Below are positions 34,574 through 43,415 of a stretch of 64,000 nucleotides of DNA, piece by piece. The DNA is from Thiorhodovibrio litoralis (lineage in GTDB: Bacteria; Pseudomonadota; Gammaproteobacteria; Chromatiales; Chromatiaceae), in the NCBI RefSeq assembly GCF_033954455.1, contig NZ_CP121473.1, forward strand, positions 2,218,501 to 2,282,500. Direction: 5' to 3'. The notes beneath the pieces are model-generated. The model made no database searches. It was not told where the DNA came from and worked only from the letters and a program-made list of their open reading frames with translations. Positions within the stretch are counted from its first letter, which is position 1; every line of letters begins with the position of its first letter. The position numbers and the translations under genes are program-made.

Positions 34574-34780
34574 TCAGCGAACTTCCGCCTCCTCGTCGCC
34601 TCGCGGCCGCTCGAGCTCGGCGCCAATCTCGATCCAATAGGGTTCGGCCGCGCAAGAACCGCAACCGTCCCAGACAGCGACATCATCGTGCATGGTCCGC
34701 ACCTTTGATGCCGGAGCGCTGGTCACGGTTGAGTGACGGGGCGTGTCGTGGCGGGGTTGGGTGATCGGCGTTCGGGGCAT
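34574..34780 (-). CDS. Small Cys peptide (WDGCGSC type), paralogue 1
   Basis: 68-aa peptide starting at ATG 34780, two bases after the stop of the AcaC-like gene (TAACCATG), so in one operon. After a variable N-terminus of about 33 residues comes VAVWDGCGSC then AEPYWIEIG, matching paralogue 2 at 56259-56483. The shared block differs mainly at third codon positions, the mark of selection on the peptide. A conserved short core with two Cys and a Ser behind a variable leader resembles RiPP precursors, but a metal-binding or regulatory peptide is equally possible. No modifying enzyme lies beside this copy. Confidence 0.6.
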   Translation of the reverse strand: MPRTPITQPRHDTPRHSTVTSAPASKVRTMHDDVAVWDGCGSCAAEPYWIEIGAELERPRGDEEAEVR

Positions 34781-34782
34781 GG

Positions 34783-35415
34783 TTATCCTGCTCGGTATTC
34801 GAGCACTGGCGAGACCGACGCGCCCTTGCATCGGTGACACATCAGCGCGGGCGACAATAACGATTGTGCGAAGGACTTGCCGGTCTCTTCGGTGGTGATG
34901 GCCGGCGCATCATAATAATTTCGATACAGCGAGCAAATCGGACAAGATCCATCAAACCGGCTCTGCTCGGCGGCGAAAAACCGCACCTCGCAGCGCCGGC
35001 ACTCGAGCAGCTTCGCTGTGCCAATGTACAGATCGCGCGCGATGACCCAGCAGTGGGTGATGTCCAGGCTGTTCTCTATGCCTGCCAGCGTCCGACACAG
35101 ATCATGGGCCGCGATGATGGTATGGATGTTGGGCTCGTGCACATCCAAGGCTCCATCCGCGGCCGCCCGGCGACAACAGCGCCAATAGGTCACCGCGAAC
35201 AAGGACGCCTGCACCTGCCGCCGCCGGGAATTGATGCTCGTCCCGCCGATGGTGGGTAACTGCCCCGAGGGTGACGGCACGCCATGCAATTCCCGATACA
35301 AGGCCCGCAGGGTATCGCGCGGTATCCCGGTTTCGCGGTGCGCAATGGACACCCTGGCGCGTCGGGCGATCAGCTCCAGCGCCAGGCGCATGCGGGCATG
35401 ATGTTCCAAAATCAT
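34783..35415 (-). CDS. FlhC/AcaC/SetC-like transcription activator
   Basis: 210-aa FlhC-family protein. The zinc site CRRCEVRFFAAEQSRFDGSC then PICSLY (about 138-160) and an HTH-like N-terminus (RARVSIAHRETGIPRDTLRAL, about 18-38) are clear. In SXT and IncC elements the FlhDC homologues SetCD/AcaCD form the master activator of transfer genes; its position between traG and the partition/mobilisation genes matches that arrangement. ATG 35415 overlaps the TGA of the FlhD-like gene. An extra MCHRCKG pair sits near the C-terminus. Confidence 0.82.
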   Translation of the reverse strand: MILEHHARMRLALELIARRARVSIAHRETGIPRDTLRALYRELHGVPSPSGQLPTIGGTSINSRRRQVQASLFAVTYWRCCRRAAADGALDVHEPNIHTIIAAHDLCRTLAGIENSLDITHCWVIARDLYIGTAKLLECRRCEVRFFAAEQSRFDGSCPICSLYRNYYDAPAITTEETGKSFAQSLLSPALMCHRCKGASVSPVLEYRAG

Positions 35416-35762
35416 GGCGCCTCTCCCTGCTCGATCCCCGTCGCCGCGCCCAGATTGCGCAGCAGCAAATGCAGCGCCGTGATGTCGCGCTCCGGCGCCT
35501 GGGTGCAGACCGCCAGCAGCTTGTCGGTCGTCTCCGGCAAGCGCGGCTGAAACACCGTCCCCGGCGTTGTCGCCAGCCGCTCGATGGCCTCCGGTGTCGC
35601 CTCGACCAGCCACCGGGCCAGCGTCGCATCCAGACCGAAGAGGGCCTCGACGACGCTATCCTGCCCCGAGCGGAGTAGATCCCGGGCGGTATGCAAATAG
35701 GCCCGGTTGAGCTGATGAATCGAGCCTACAAGCGACTCCGGAATGATCTGTTGTGAATGCAT
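35412..35762 (-). CDS. FlhD/AcaD/SetD-like activator subunit
   Basis: 116-aa helical protein, divergent but recognisable as an FlhD-like partner from LVGSIHQLNRAYLHTARDLL near 11-30 and its overlap with the FlhC-like gene. FlhD/AcaD subunits form the heteromultimer that binds transfer promoters. It is the first gene of the operon acaD-acaC-peptide. Confidence 0.75.
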   Translation of the reverse strand: MHSQQIIPESLVGSIHQLNRAYLHTARDLLRSGQDSVVEALFGLDATLARWLVEATPEAIERLATTPGTVFQPRLPETTDKLLAVCTQAPERDITALHLLLRNLGAATGIEQGEAP

Positions 35763-35920
35763 CGGTTATAGCCTCTGTGTCATGAAACCGTTGCGAAGAA
35801 TAGGGAGCCACCGCCACCTTTCCCGCCCTGACTGGCGCGTTGCGTATCAGATGACACACAAGTATTTCCGCCATTAATGGAAGGGTTTCAGGTGTTACCG
35901 ATTGCGGGGGGGCAGAACCG

Positions 35921-36181
35921 TCAATCAGCCAGCTTCAGTCCTTGCAGCAAGCGCGCGCGGGTCGGCGATAGGGCCTCGGCCGCTGGCGGGGTTGGTTCCG
36001 CGGGCACGATCGTCGCCGCCTGAGCAACCCCAGCCCGCCCGCCGCTCAATCCCATCAACGCCAACTGCCGCAGCCGTTCCGCGCGCCCCCGAGGCCGTAA
36101 CCCCGCCACAGCGCCAAACAACTCCGGATGCAAGGCCGGCGACAGATGGACCTGCACCCGCAGTGCCTCAGCGTCCGCCAT
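35921..36181 (-). CDS. Small partition accessory (StbB/ParR-like) protein
   Basis: 86-aa protein from ATG 36181, overlapping the ParM-like gene stop by 14 bases. It contains LRVQVHLSPALHPELFGAV followed by RAERLRQLALMGL, the short beta-helix-helix pattern of small DNA-binding partners encoded after ParM/StbA genes on plasmids and ICEs. Likely binds the repeat array upstream of parM (inference). Confidence 0.65.
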   Translation of the reverse strand: MADAEALRVQVHLSPALHPELFGAVAGLRPRGRAERLRQLALMGLSGGRAGVAQAATIVPAEPTPPAAEALSPTRARLLQGLKLAD

Positions 36182-37154
36182 AGACGAAATACCCGCGCGC
36201 ATTCGCTGTTACCGGATCACGCGGCATCTCCACCGGTACCGGGTCGAACAGCTCAGTGACCAAGGGCATGAACCAGGCACTGCCCCCACCGGTCACCAGA
36301 ATCCGATCCACCGCCGTTTGCTCCCGGCGCAAGTCCTGGCGCAAGGCATCCAGCGCCACCCGTGCGGTCTGGGCCGATGCCTGCTGCAACGCCGGTAGCA
36401 AATCGACCCGCCGACCTTGGTACAGAATGGTCATTCGCCCCTCCGCCAGCGCGCGCTCGATCACCGCCACCGGCGGCTGACCCGATCTCTCCGCGCCGAT
36501 CAATCCCGCCGCCGTCTCGAGCACCACGCTCATGGCCTCCAATGAAGTCCCGGTCGCCGTGCGGCGCAGATCACCCTGCACCAGCACCGCCCAATCGACC
36601 GAGAAAAAGCCGACATCCAGGATCAGCACCGTCCCCTCGCTGATCACGCCGATGAGCTGGTCATCTCCTTGCACCAGCGCATCGACAAAGGTACCGACCG
36701 GCTGAGCAATCACCCGCACCTCGGCGATCTCGACCACGCCGATCCCGGTTTCATGCCGACCCAGAAGCCGCGCCCGCAACGCCTCGCGCTGGCGGGGATC
36801 AACGGCCTGAGACACCGGCAAACCCGTCACCAGCCGATCAATGCGCGGAGCATTCACCAGCGTCAGAGCCGCCAGCACCAACGCGCGATAGGCATCGCTG
36901 TCGGCATAACGCGCATGCAGCGCCCGTGACCAGCCCGAGATCCGCGTTGGACGCACCCCGGCAATCCACGCCTGACCATCGACCCGCACCGGAATCCCGG
37001 TCGGACTGGCCCGGCTGGCGCCTTCCAACTGGACCGCGACATGCTCAACGGGCGCCGCCATCGCCGGCAGCACGCGAATGTCGGGCTGGTTTCCCGCCCG
37101 CCCGAAGGCGAGCTTCAAATTGCTGTAACCAATGTCGAGACCGACGACCTGCAT
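36168..37154 (-). CDS. parM: ParM/StbA-like plasmid segregation actin
   Basis: 328-aa actin-like ATPase. Phosphate-1 motif VVGLDIGYSNLKLAFG (about 3-18), phosphate-2 VLILDVGFFSVDWAVL (about 178-193) and the adenosine motif ILVTGGGSAWF (about 291-301) are present. ParM polymers push DNA copies apart; ICEs of the SXT/IncC type carry such genes to stabilise their circular form. ATG 37154 is chosen at the start of the conserved domain. Its promoter region holds five iteron-like repeats. Confidence 0.88.
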   Translation of the reverse strand: MQVVGLDIGYSNLKLAFGRAGNQPDIRVLPAMAAPVEHVAVQLEGASRASPTGIPVRVDGQAWIAGVRPTRISGWSRALHARYADSDAYRALVLAALTLVNAPRIDRLVTGLPVSQAVDPRQREALRARLLGRHETGIGVVEIAEVRVIAQPVGTFVDALVQGDDQLIGVISEGTVLILDVGFFSVDWAVLVQGDLRRTATGTSLEAMSVVLETAAGLIGAERSGQPPVAVIERALAEGRMTILYQGRRVDLLPALQQASAQTARVALDALRQDLRREQTAVDRILVTGGGSAWFMPLVTELFDPVPVEMPRDPVTANARGYFVYGGR

Positions 37155-37673
37155 GGAGACCTCCTCAAGGTGATAGGAACGACAGCGCAACGACGCGGCC
37201 CGGTCGGAGCGGCGTTCAGCCCGGACATTCAGCCCGGCTGACCCAACAAGCCCCTTTTCGCGCTGCGGCGAACGACAGGCCAACGACTGCGCCAATAGCC
37301 TCATCCTGCTCCCGGTGATCCCCTCGGAGAAACAACAAAAGCGACGGTAAATCAGACTCTTTCGTGGCTGCGGTTCGGTGACACCCCGGGCTAGGATGCA
37401 ATCCATCAGCAGCGATAGGTGCGCCCGGACAGGACGCGGATAGGTGCAAAGGGATCGTCAACGGGCGGCGCAAGGTCCTGAGCCAACGACGAAACCGGTA
37501 GGTGGTTTGTGGGCTGGACCGATAGATGCGCACACCCGCTTCCGGGGGCCTTCAACGCCCTGGTGCGCACCTCGTTGCGAACCGCATAGATGCGCCGGGG
37601 AAACCCTGAGGCATAGATGCGCAGGGGGTCTGGCGACAGACCACAACAGACTGAGATACCGAGGAAATAACCG
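37155..37673. other. Divergent intergenic region between partition and mobilisation genes
   Basis: 519 bases without a gene. It contains the repeat array at 37414-37622 and a GAGGAA ribosome site just before ATG 37674. In SXT/IncC elements oriT lies next to mobI, so the transfer origin may also be here; I could not recognise it by sequence. Confidence 0.5.
37414..37622 (+). repeat. Iteron-like repeat array, candidate centromere/operator
   Basis: Five direct copies of (G/C)ATAG(A/G)TGC(G/A): GATAGGTGCGC 37414-37424, GATAGGTGCAA 37439-37449, GATAGATGCGC 37521-37531, CATAGATGCGC 37585-37595 and 37612-37622. A weaker match, GGTAGGTGG, starts near 37497. All are in the same orientation, in the divergent region between parM and the MobI-like gene. 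Such arrays upstream of parM/stb operons act as centromeres and autoregulatory sites. Confidence 0.6.
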
Positions 37674-38333
37674 ATGACCACCCCTTCAAGAGAGCGCCAG
37701 ATGAGCAAAGATCGAGAAAGCACGCAGGTGCCCGCCCCGCCGGGAGCCCCCGATCAAGCCCCCACAACGCTAGGTGCGCCAGGGGGGTGTGCTCACCTAG
37801 TTAAGAGGTGGGCGACCCCAGATTCTCCAGAGGACGCAGCTGACCCAGAAACCCCATCGCTCGGCCGCCGCATTGAGTCGTTGCTCGGGTCCATGGACCA
37901 AGAGAAGGAAGAACTGCGCGTCACCGCCGAGACCCTCGAGGTCTCCACCATGCTGCGGCTGCGCGCCGAGCGCCGCCGTCGGGGCGTCGCGGCCAGTGCC
38001 GCGCGCTTAGGGGTGCGGTTGCGCGCGCCCCGGCGTCCAGGCGGGAACATCACCATTGAATGGTTCCGGGTCCAGCGCCGCGGGCGCACCCAATATCTGC
38101 CACGCGGCAAGGGTGACCGCTATCGCCGCTCGGGCTTCTACGGTGCCTTGTCCTGGGAGCGCGAGATCGCCATCGCGGCAGAACAGCGCCTGGGCGGCAT
38201 TCGCCAGCGCCTGCGCATGATGAAAGAGGCCGAGCTGCGATTGCGCGAGTTGGAAACCGTCCTGGCCGAGCCCCTGGGTGCTGAGGGCTGGGAGGACGAC
38301 ATCGACTTCGGCCAGGAGGAACCCCGCGCATGA
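37674..38333 (+). CDS. MobI-like mobilisation protein
   Basis: 219 aa. After a Pro-rich, low-complexity N-terminus (about 1-70) comes a conserved-looking part: SLLGSMDQEKEELRVTAET, then ITIEWFRVQRRGRTQYLPRG, DRYRRSGFYGALSWE and AAEQRLGGIRQRLRMMKEAE. This resembles MobI, the oriT-bound accessory protein of SXT/IncC transfer, by pattern and by its position next to the relaxase. Its stop overlaps the relaxase start (ATGA). The family call is tentative. Confidence 0.5.
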   Translation: MTTPSRERQMSKDRESTQVPAPPGAPDQAPTTLGAPGGCAHLVKRWATPDSPEDAADPETPSLGRRIESLLGSMDQEKEELRVTAETLEVSTMLRLRAERRRRGVAASAARLGVRLRAPRRPGGNITIEWFRVQRRGRTQYLPRGKGDRYRRSGFYGALSWEREIAIAAEQRLGGIRQRLRMMKEAELRLRELETVLAEPLGAEGWEDDIDFGQEEPRA

Positions 38334-40414
38334 ATGCCTGGTTACGACGTCTCTCATCCCGCCAACCGGACCCCGCGCCGACCGGCCAGACGGAGCCCAG
38401 GCCGCCCAATCCTCTCAGCGACGAGGAGATTCCCCGCTATCCGCCCTTCGTCAAGGGACTGCCCCTGCCACCCTTGCCGCAGCTCATGGCCACACAGTCC
38501 GAGTTGATCGCGCGCTTGCGCAAAGAACTCATGCTCGGCGATGACGATGATGGCACCAACCGCTGGGAGTCCTACCTGGTCCCGGTACTCGAACGCTACG
38601 CGGCCTTCGTGCATCTGATTCCGGCCAGCGAGGCGCATCACCACCGGGGTGCCGGCGGACTCTACCGCCATGGGCTCGAAGCGGCGTTCCATGCCACCCG
38701 CTCCAGCAAGGGGGTGATGATCGGCCTGGATCGCCCGCGCGTTGAGCGCCGCCAACTTGAACCCCGGCTGCGGGTCGCCGCGGCCCTGGGCGGGTTGTTC
38801 CATGATGCCGGTAAGGTGATTCACGATGTCACCGCCACCGACCGCGACGGTCGTTCCTCCTGGTCGCCGATTGACCAAGACCTGGACGACTGGGCCAAAC
38901 AACGGGGCCTGGATCGTTACTTCCTGCATTGGCGCGAGCAACGCGCCCAAGGCGGGCATGAGGCATTCAACCTGATTGCGCTCAAGCGCATTCTGCCAGC
39001 ACGGGTTGAACGCTGGCTGTCCCATCCGGACCCAAATCTCTACAGCGGCTTCCTGGCGGCTATCACCGGCGTGCCGCACAGCAGCCCGTTGGTTGAACTG
39101 GTCCGCAAGGCCGATCGGGTTAGCGTCGAACAGGACTTGCGCGAGCATCGCCTTGAATCCATCGACACCGCCGTTGGTGTGCCGGTGGACCGCTACCTGA
39201 TCGACGCCATGCGCCGATTGCTGCATGACGGGCGCTGGACGGTCAACGTCCCCGGCGCGCGGGTGTGGCTGTTCGCGGATCTCGGATTACATCTGGTCTG
39301 GCCGGCAGCCGCCAAGGATATGAGCGAGCTGCTGGCCAAGGACCGGGTGCCGGGTATTCCGCGTGACCCCGATACCATTGCCGAACTGTTGCTCGAACGC
39401 AATCTGGCCGTCCCGCGCATCGACGCCCTCGGTCAGCATCCGACCTGGCGGATGGCGCCGGCGGTCTTATCGGGCGGGAACGAAAAGCCGGTTGAGCTGG
39501 CCATGCTGCGACTGAAAGACCCGGGCGTGCTGTTTCCCTTTGGCGCGCCAGGGACGGTGGAGCTGTGGTCGGCGCCGGAGGTGGTGTCACAGCCAGCGCG
39601 ATCCGAGCCCCGGCGACCGTCTGAACCGTTGGTGGCCTCCCAGGACGCGCCTTCAGGCCAGCCAGCGTCCAAGCCAGCGTCTGTCGGGACAACAGTGCCG
39701 CTGGCATCGGAGCCATCGGTGGTATCGGCTGCGGGAAAACCGTCCGAGCCAAGCCCCGCTTTTTCACCAAACCCCTCCGCGGCCGCCATCGAACAAGCCC
39801 GCCGCTGGCTCACCGAATCTTCCACCAGTACCGCGCGCTTCGCACAGGCCATCGATTCCCTGGACAGGGATCTTCACACCCATACCCTCTGGCGCGATGG
39901 GCTCCTGTGGCTGCGCTACCCCGACTGGTTCGAGACCGCCGGCTGGCCAGCCCCGGAGGCCGCGCAGGCCCTGAGCGAGGACGGCTGGTTGGAGACCGAT
40001 CCGCAAACGCCCATGCGCCGGGTGCGCGATCATGCCGGTCAGCGCTGGCTGGCGTTGCAGGCCGGCGTCTCTGATCGGCTGCATGTCCTGTTCGGAGAAG
40101 CCGCTCAGACCGACATCCATCCGCTGGCAAGCGCGGAATTGCCCCAGGCCTCCAGCCCGCCGCCCCAAACCCAGCCAGACGGCGAATCCGCCCGGGAACC
40201 AGCGGAGGACCCACACCTGATCGAAACCGTCATCCGAACCCTGACCCTCAAATACGGTCACGGCGATGGCGCCCAGGAGCAGGTGTTGGACCCGGACACC
40301 CTCAAGACCCTGTCCAAGGACACCCAACTCGGCATCTACCATCTGCGCGACCGCCTGCTGACTGATCCGCGTTTCAAGCAGGACCAACAACACCGCCTGA
40401 TCGTGACGCTCTGA
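38330..40414 (+). CDS. traI: MobH-family relaxase (TraI of SXT/IncC type)
   Basis: 694-aa conjugative relaxase of the MobH group. The N-terminal TraI_2 domain has IPASEAHHHRGAGGLYRHGL (about 102-121) and the HD-type motif GLFHDAGKVIHD (about 156-167). The middle (about 400-485) is a low-complexity Pro/Ser linker. The C-terminal domain (about 620-694; TVIRTLTLKYGHGDG ... YHLRDRLLTDPRF) is the TraI_2_C helical module. It nicks oriT and starts strand transfer. Two bases separate its stop from traD. Confidence 0.9.
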   Translation: MNAWLRRLSSRQPDPAPTGQTEPRPPNPLSDEEIPRYPPFVKGLPLPPLPQLMATQSELIARLRKELMLGDDDDGTNRWESYLVPVLERYAAFVHLIPASEAHHHRGAGGLYRHGLEAAFHATRSSKGVMIGLDRPRVERRQLEPRLRVAAALGGLFHDAGKVIHDVTATDRDGRSSWSPIDQDLDDWAKQRGLDRYFLHWREQRAQGGHEAFNLIALKRILPARVERWLSHPDPNLYSGFLAAITGVPHSSPLVELVRKADRVSVEQDLREHRLESIDTAVGVPVDRYLIDAMRRLLHDGRWTVNVPGARVWLFADLGLHLVWPAAAKDMSELLAKDRVPGIPRDPDTIAELLLERNLAVPRIDALGQHPTWRMAPAVLSGGNEKPVELAMLRLKDPGVLFPFGAPGTVELWSAPEVVSQPARSEPRRPSEPLVASQDAPSGQPASKPASVGTTVPLASEPSVVSAAGKPSEPSPAFSPNPSAAAIEQARRWLTESSTSTARFAQAIDSLDRDLHTHTLWRDGLLWLRYPDWFETAGWPAPEAAQALSEDGWLETDPQTPMRRVRDHAGQRWLALQAGVSDRLHVLFGEAAQTDIHPLASAELPQASSPPPQTQPDGESAREPAEDPHLIETVIRTLTLKYGHGDGAQEQVLDPDTLKTLSKDTQLGIYHLRDRLLTDPRFKQDQQHRLIVTL

Positions 40415-40416
40415 CC

Positions 40417-41709
40417 ATGATGGACCGTTACACCAACCCCTGGCGGGCGAACTACGAGGCCATCGCCGTCGCCGTCTGGCTGCTGCTGGCGGCCTTTTCC
40501 TTTGCTAGCGCGCCGCATTGGCGGTTGCATACCCCAGCCTTTCATGCCTTCTCCCTTGGCGCAATCGTCATGGCGCTGACCTGGCTGCCCGGGGCGCTCA
40601 GAATGCGCACGGCGCGCCGGGCGCTCAATGGCCGACCGTTGGCCTTTGTCACCGCCGAGGAACTGGCCAAGACCATGCACCGGGTCAAAGGCCAGCTGTG
40701 GTTGGGCAAAGGCTTCGAGTGGGAGCGTGACCAGGCCCAACTCGCGCATGACTTATTGCGGGTCGGTCCCTCGCGCCTGGCCGAGGTGTCCCTCACCGCC
40801 ATCGGCGCGCACTGGCTGCATGGCTTGGCGCCCCGGGAGAAAGACCTGGCGGTTCCCCTGTCCACCATGGAAGGGCATTTGCTGGTTGTTGGCACCACCG
40901 GCGCCGGCAAGACGCGGTTGTTCGATCTGCTCGTCACTCAGGCCGTCCTGCGCGGGGAAGCCGTGCTGATCATCGATCCCAAGGGCGACCGGGAACTACG
41001 CGACAACGCGCGCCGGGCTTGCGCCCTGGCTGGAAGACCACAATCCTTCTCCGCCTTTCATCCCGCCTATCCGGAGCACTCCTGCCGCATTGATCCGATG
41101 GCGACCTTCGGGCGCCATACCGAACTGGCCAGCCGCATCGCCGCGCTGTTGCCCTCCGAGACCGGCGCCGATCCCTTCAAAGCCTTCGGCCAGATGGCCA
41201 TGAGTCATATCATCGCCGGCCTGCTGCTGGTTGCCGAACGGCCAAATCTGCTGAAACTCCGGCACTACCTCGAAGGAGGTGTGGATGCCCTCGTGGAAAG
41301 GGCCTTGGTGACCTATTGCCGCCAGGTGAATCCGCGCTTCGATGCGGCAGCGACGATCGGAAAGGCGCGCGACAGCATCGCACGAGTCCAAGCCCTCATC
41401 CGACACTACCGACAGCGTGTCGCCCCCCAGCAGCCGTCCTCCGTCATCGACGGCCTGGTCAACATGCACGAGCATGAGCGGGTGCATTTCTCCAAGATGG
41501 TCGCGAGCCTGATGCCCGTGCTGGTCATGCTGACCTCGGGCGAACTGGGACCGCTGTTGTCGCCCGACCCGGACAGCGACCGGGATTCCCGCAGTCTGAT
41601 GCGCATGACGGACCTGATCAATGATCGCTCGGTCGCCTACATCGGTCTGGATTCGCTGTCCGACGGCATGGTCGGCAGCGCCATCGGATCACTCCTGATC
41701 GCTGAGCTG
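40417..41709 (+). pseudogene. traD: traD 5' part (coupling protein), interrupted
   Basis: First 431 codons of the type IV coupling protein. Two N-terminal hydrophobic segments (about 16-33 and 41-58) precede Walker A VVGTTGAGKTRLFDLL (about 155-170) and IIDPKGDRELRD. The frame is clean up to AIGSLLIAEL at 41709, where an IS1111-type element begins. Downstream read-through adds an unrelated tail to 41919. Confidence 0.88.
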
Positions 41710-41724
41710 ATATGTTTTGACCTG

Positions 41725-42107
41725 TCAATGTTTGGTAGTAACTATTGTTTAACCACCTCTTCTTCTTTGTCTTTTTTCGAAAACGTTGTTCTCGGGCCGG
41801 TGATGGCAAACACCTTGGCTCAGGGCACCCAGCGGCAGACTGCGACGGTGGATCATGCTGATATACGTGGATTGGGTACCACCGGACTTCACTGCGTCGC
41901 GGAGCTGGCCTTTCTCTAAGAGCAGGGATCGGCACGTGGGATGCCCATGATGGGATTCTCCCGCGCACCACCGGTATAGCCCAAACAAGGGTTCTCCACA
42001 CCGGCCGCGGATGCCCTGAATCAAGGTGTCTGTTGGGTTCTCCATGGTTGAATCGATTGGGGTTGCGTCAGCGGGTTGTCAGCATTGGCTCAACATGCGG
42101 CCACTGA
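41725..42107 (-). ncRNA. Candidate seekRNA/bridge RNA region of the IS1111-type element
   Basis: Noncoding 383 bases between the transposase stop and the element end, 3' of the gene. IS1111-group elements express a guide RNA from this position that selects target and donor sites. Position and length fit; I could not fold it reliably or mark the guide loops, so boundaries are those of the gap. Confidence 0.35.
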
Positions 42108-43319
42108 TCAGACCGCTTGGGCGTTCACTTGAGGCATCTCCTGGCGCACGATGTCCCAGAGAAAACCGGCCAGCTCCCGGGCAATGGCCACGCACACCAG
42201 CTTGGTGTTTTTGCCGGCACCGGTGAGCGTGCGGTAGCGCCCGCACAGGCGCACCTGCGCCTTCCAGGCGATGCGTCTGGCCCCGGCTGAGGCGTTCACG
42301 GCCTTGCCTCGGAGATGCTTGGTCTGGCGTGCCGGGAAGCGATAGCTCCAGGCCGATTCGATCAACATGCGCCGGGCGTGGCTGTTGCCGGTGAGCGTAA
42401 TCGCCCCTTGGCGCCGCCGTCCGCCACTGGAGTGCTCGCTGGGGACCAGTCCGAGGAAGGCCATCAGTTGGCGCGGGGAGTCGAAACGACTGATATCGCC
42501 CAGTTCAGCGAGCAGCACGATCGCGGCGAGCTTGTCGATACCGCGCAGCGCCACCAGGGAGTCAACCACGGGGGCAAGTGACCACTCCGGCAATGCGCGC
42601 ATGAGCTGATCGGTGAGCTGAGCGACGCGCTCACCGGCGGCCCGCTCAGCGTCGATGTAGTTCTGTAGCACCACCTGCTGCCAAGGATCGGCCATTTTCA
42701 GTCCGGCCAGCCAGTTCTCATGCGCCGCACCCCAGCGCGTCTTGCCGGTGGGCCAGTGGTGACCGTGACGCAGCAAAAAGGCGTTGAGCTGCTGACGGGC
42801 TTTGCGTTCCTGGGCTTTAATATCATCGCGCGCGCGGCTGAGATCGCGCATGCGCTCCTGCTCTTGGTCGGGAACCCAAACCGCGGTGAGATCGCCGCTG
42901 CGCAGCAGTCGCGCGAGCTTCAGCGCATCGCGCCGGTCGGTCTTGATGCGCTCGGCGGCTTTCTTGGGAATCAGCGATGGGGCAACGACTTGGCAATCAT
43001 GGCCGCTGGCGAGAAGCTGGCGATAGAGTCCATACCCGCAGGGACCGGCTTCGTAGCAGAACAACAGCACCGCTCCATCATAGGCTTCGCTCAGACGGGC
43101 GATGAGTTGCTCGATCTTCTTGGGCTTGTTAGCAATCTCGCCACGATAAATCGGCTCCTGACGTCCCGGCTCAGCCACCGCCACGGCGATGGTGTCTTTG
43201 TGCACATCCAGGCCAATATAGGCGCCGTGCTTGTGTTCCGGCTGGTTACTCCCGTGCAGCAAGGCGGATAGGGACGATGCGCTCTCGATGCGATCGGTTG
43301 CTGGGTTAAACTGCTTCAT
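42108..43319 (-). CDS. IS110-family (IS1111 group) DEDD transposase
   Basis: 403 aa. The N-terminal RuvC-like DEDD domain starts YIGLDVHKDTIAVAVAE (first Asp near 39) and continues through FCYEAGPCGYGLYR (Glu near 88) and KTDRRDALKLARLLRSGDL (Asp pair near 127-130). The C-terminal transposase_20 domain has LRGIDKLAAIVLLAELGDI, FDSPRQLMAFLGLVPSEHSS and a catalytic Ser region. No frameshift is seen. ATG 43319 is 76 bases inside the subterminal repeat. Confidence 0.92.
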   Translation of the reverse strand: MKQFNPATDRIESASSLSALLHGSNQPEHKHGAYIGLDVHKDTIAVAVAEPGRQEPIYRGEIANKPKKIEQLIARLSEAYDGAVLLFCYEAGPCGYGLYRQLLASGHDCQVVAPSLIPKKAAERIKTDRRDALKLARLLRSGDLTAVWVPDQEQERMRDLSRARDDIKAQERKARQQLNAFLLRHGHHWPTGKTRWGAAHENWLAGLKMADPWQQVVLQNYIDAERAAGERVAQLTDQLMRALPEWSLAPVVDSLVALRGIDKLAAIVLLAELGDISRFDSPRQLMAFLGLVPSEHSSGGRRRQGAITLTGNSHARRMLIESAWSYRFPARQTKHLRGKAVNASAGARRIAWKAQVRLCGRYRTLTGAGKNTKLVCVAIARELAGFLWDIVRQEMPQVNAQAV

Positions 43320-43344
43320 GACCTGCTCTCCTCAAGGTGGCTCT

Positions 43345-43391
43345 GTGTCGGTGGTTCTCCATCCTCAACATAACCTACATGCGTTGAGGAT
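43345..43391 (-). repeat. Hairpin near the transposase-proximal IS end
   Basis: CATCCTCAAC (43360-43369 region) pairs with GTTGAGGATG (43383-43392 region) just inside the right subterminal repeat, upstream of the transposase. It may be a recombinase recognition structure or limit read-in transcription. Confidence 0.35.
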
Positions 43392-43415
43392 GGGCAGGTC
43401 AAAACATCATGTCTA

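Larger units (their letters stand above)
41710..43415 (-). mobile_element. IS1111-type (IS110 family) insertion sequence, about 1706 bp
   Basis: Carries one DEDD transposase on the minus strand. Subterminal perfect inverted repeats ATGTTTTGACCTG (41712-41724) and CAGGTCAAAACAT (43395-43407) lie 2 and 8 bases inside the ends, as in the IS1111 group. Ends are deduced by rejoining traD: codon CTG at 41707-41709 followed by ACC at 43416 gives LIAELTSMAGDRYNYG with no target duplication. A 383-base noncoding stretch lies after the transposase, where IS1111-group guide RNAs are encoded. Confidence 0.85.

Noticed and set aside
34783-35762. Flagellar master regulator FlhDC
   Set aside because: No flagellar gene is nearby and the context is conjugative; the SetCD/AcaCD role is more likely.
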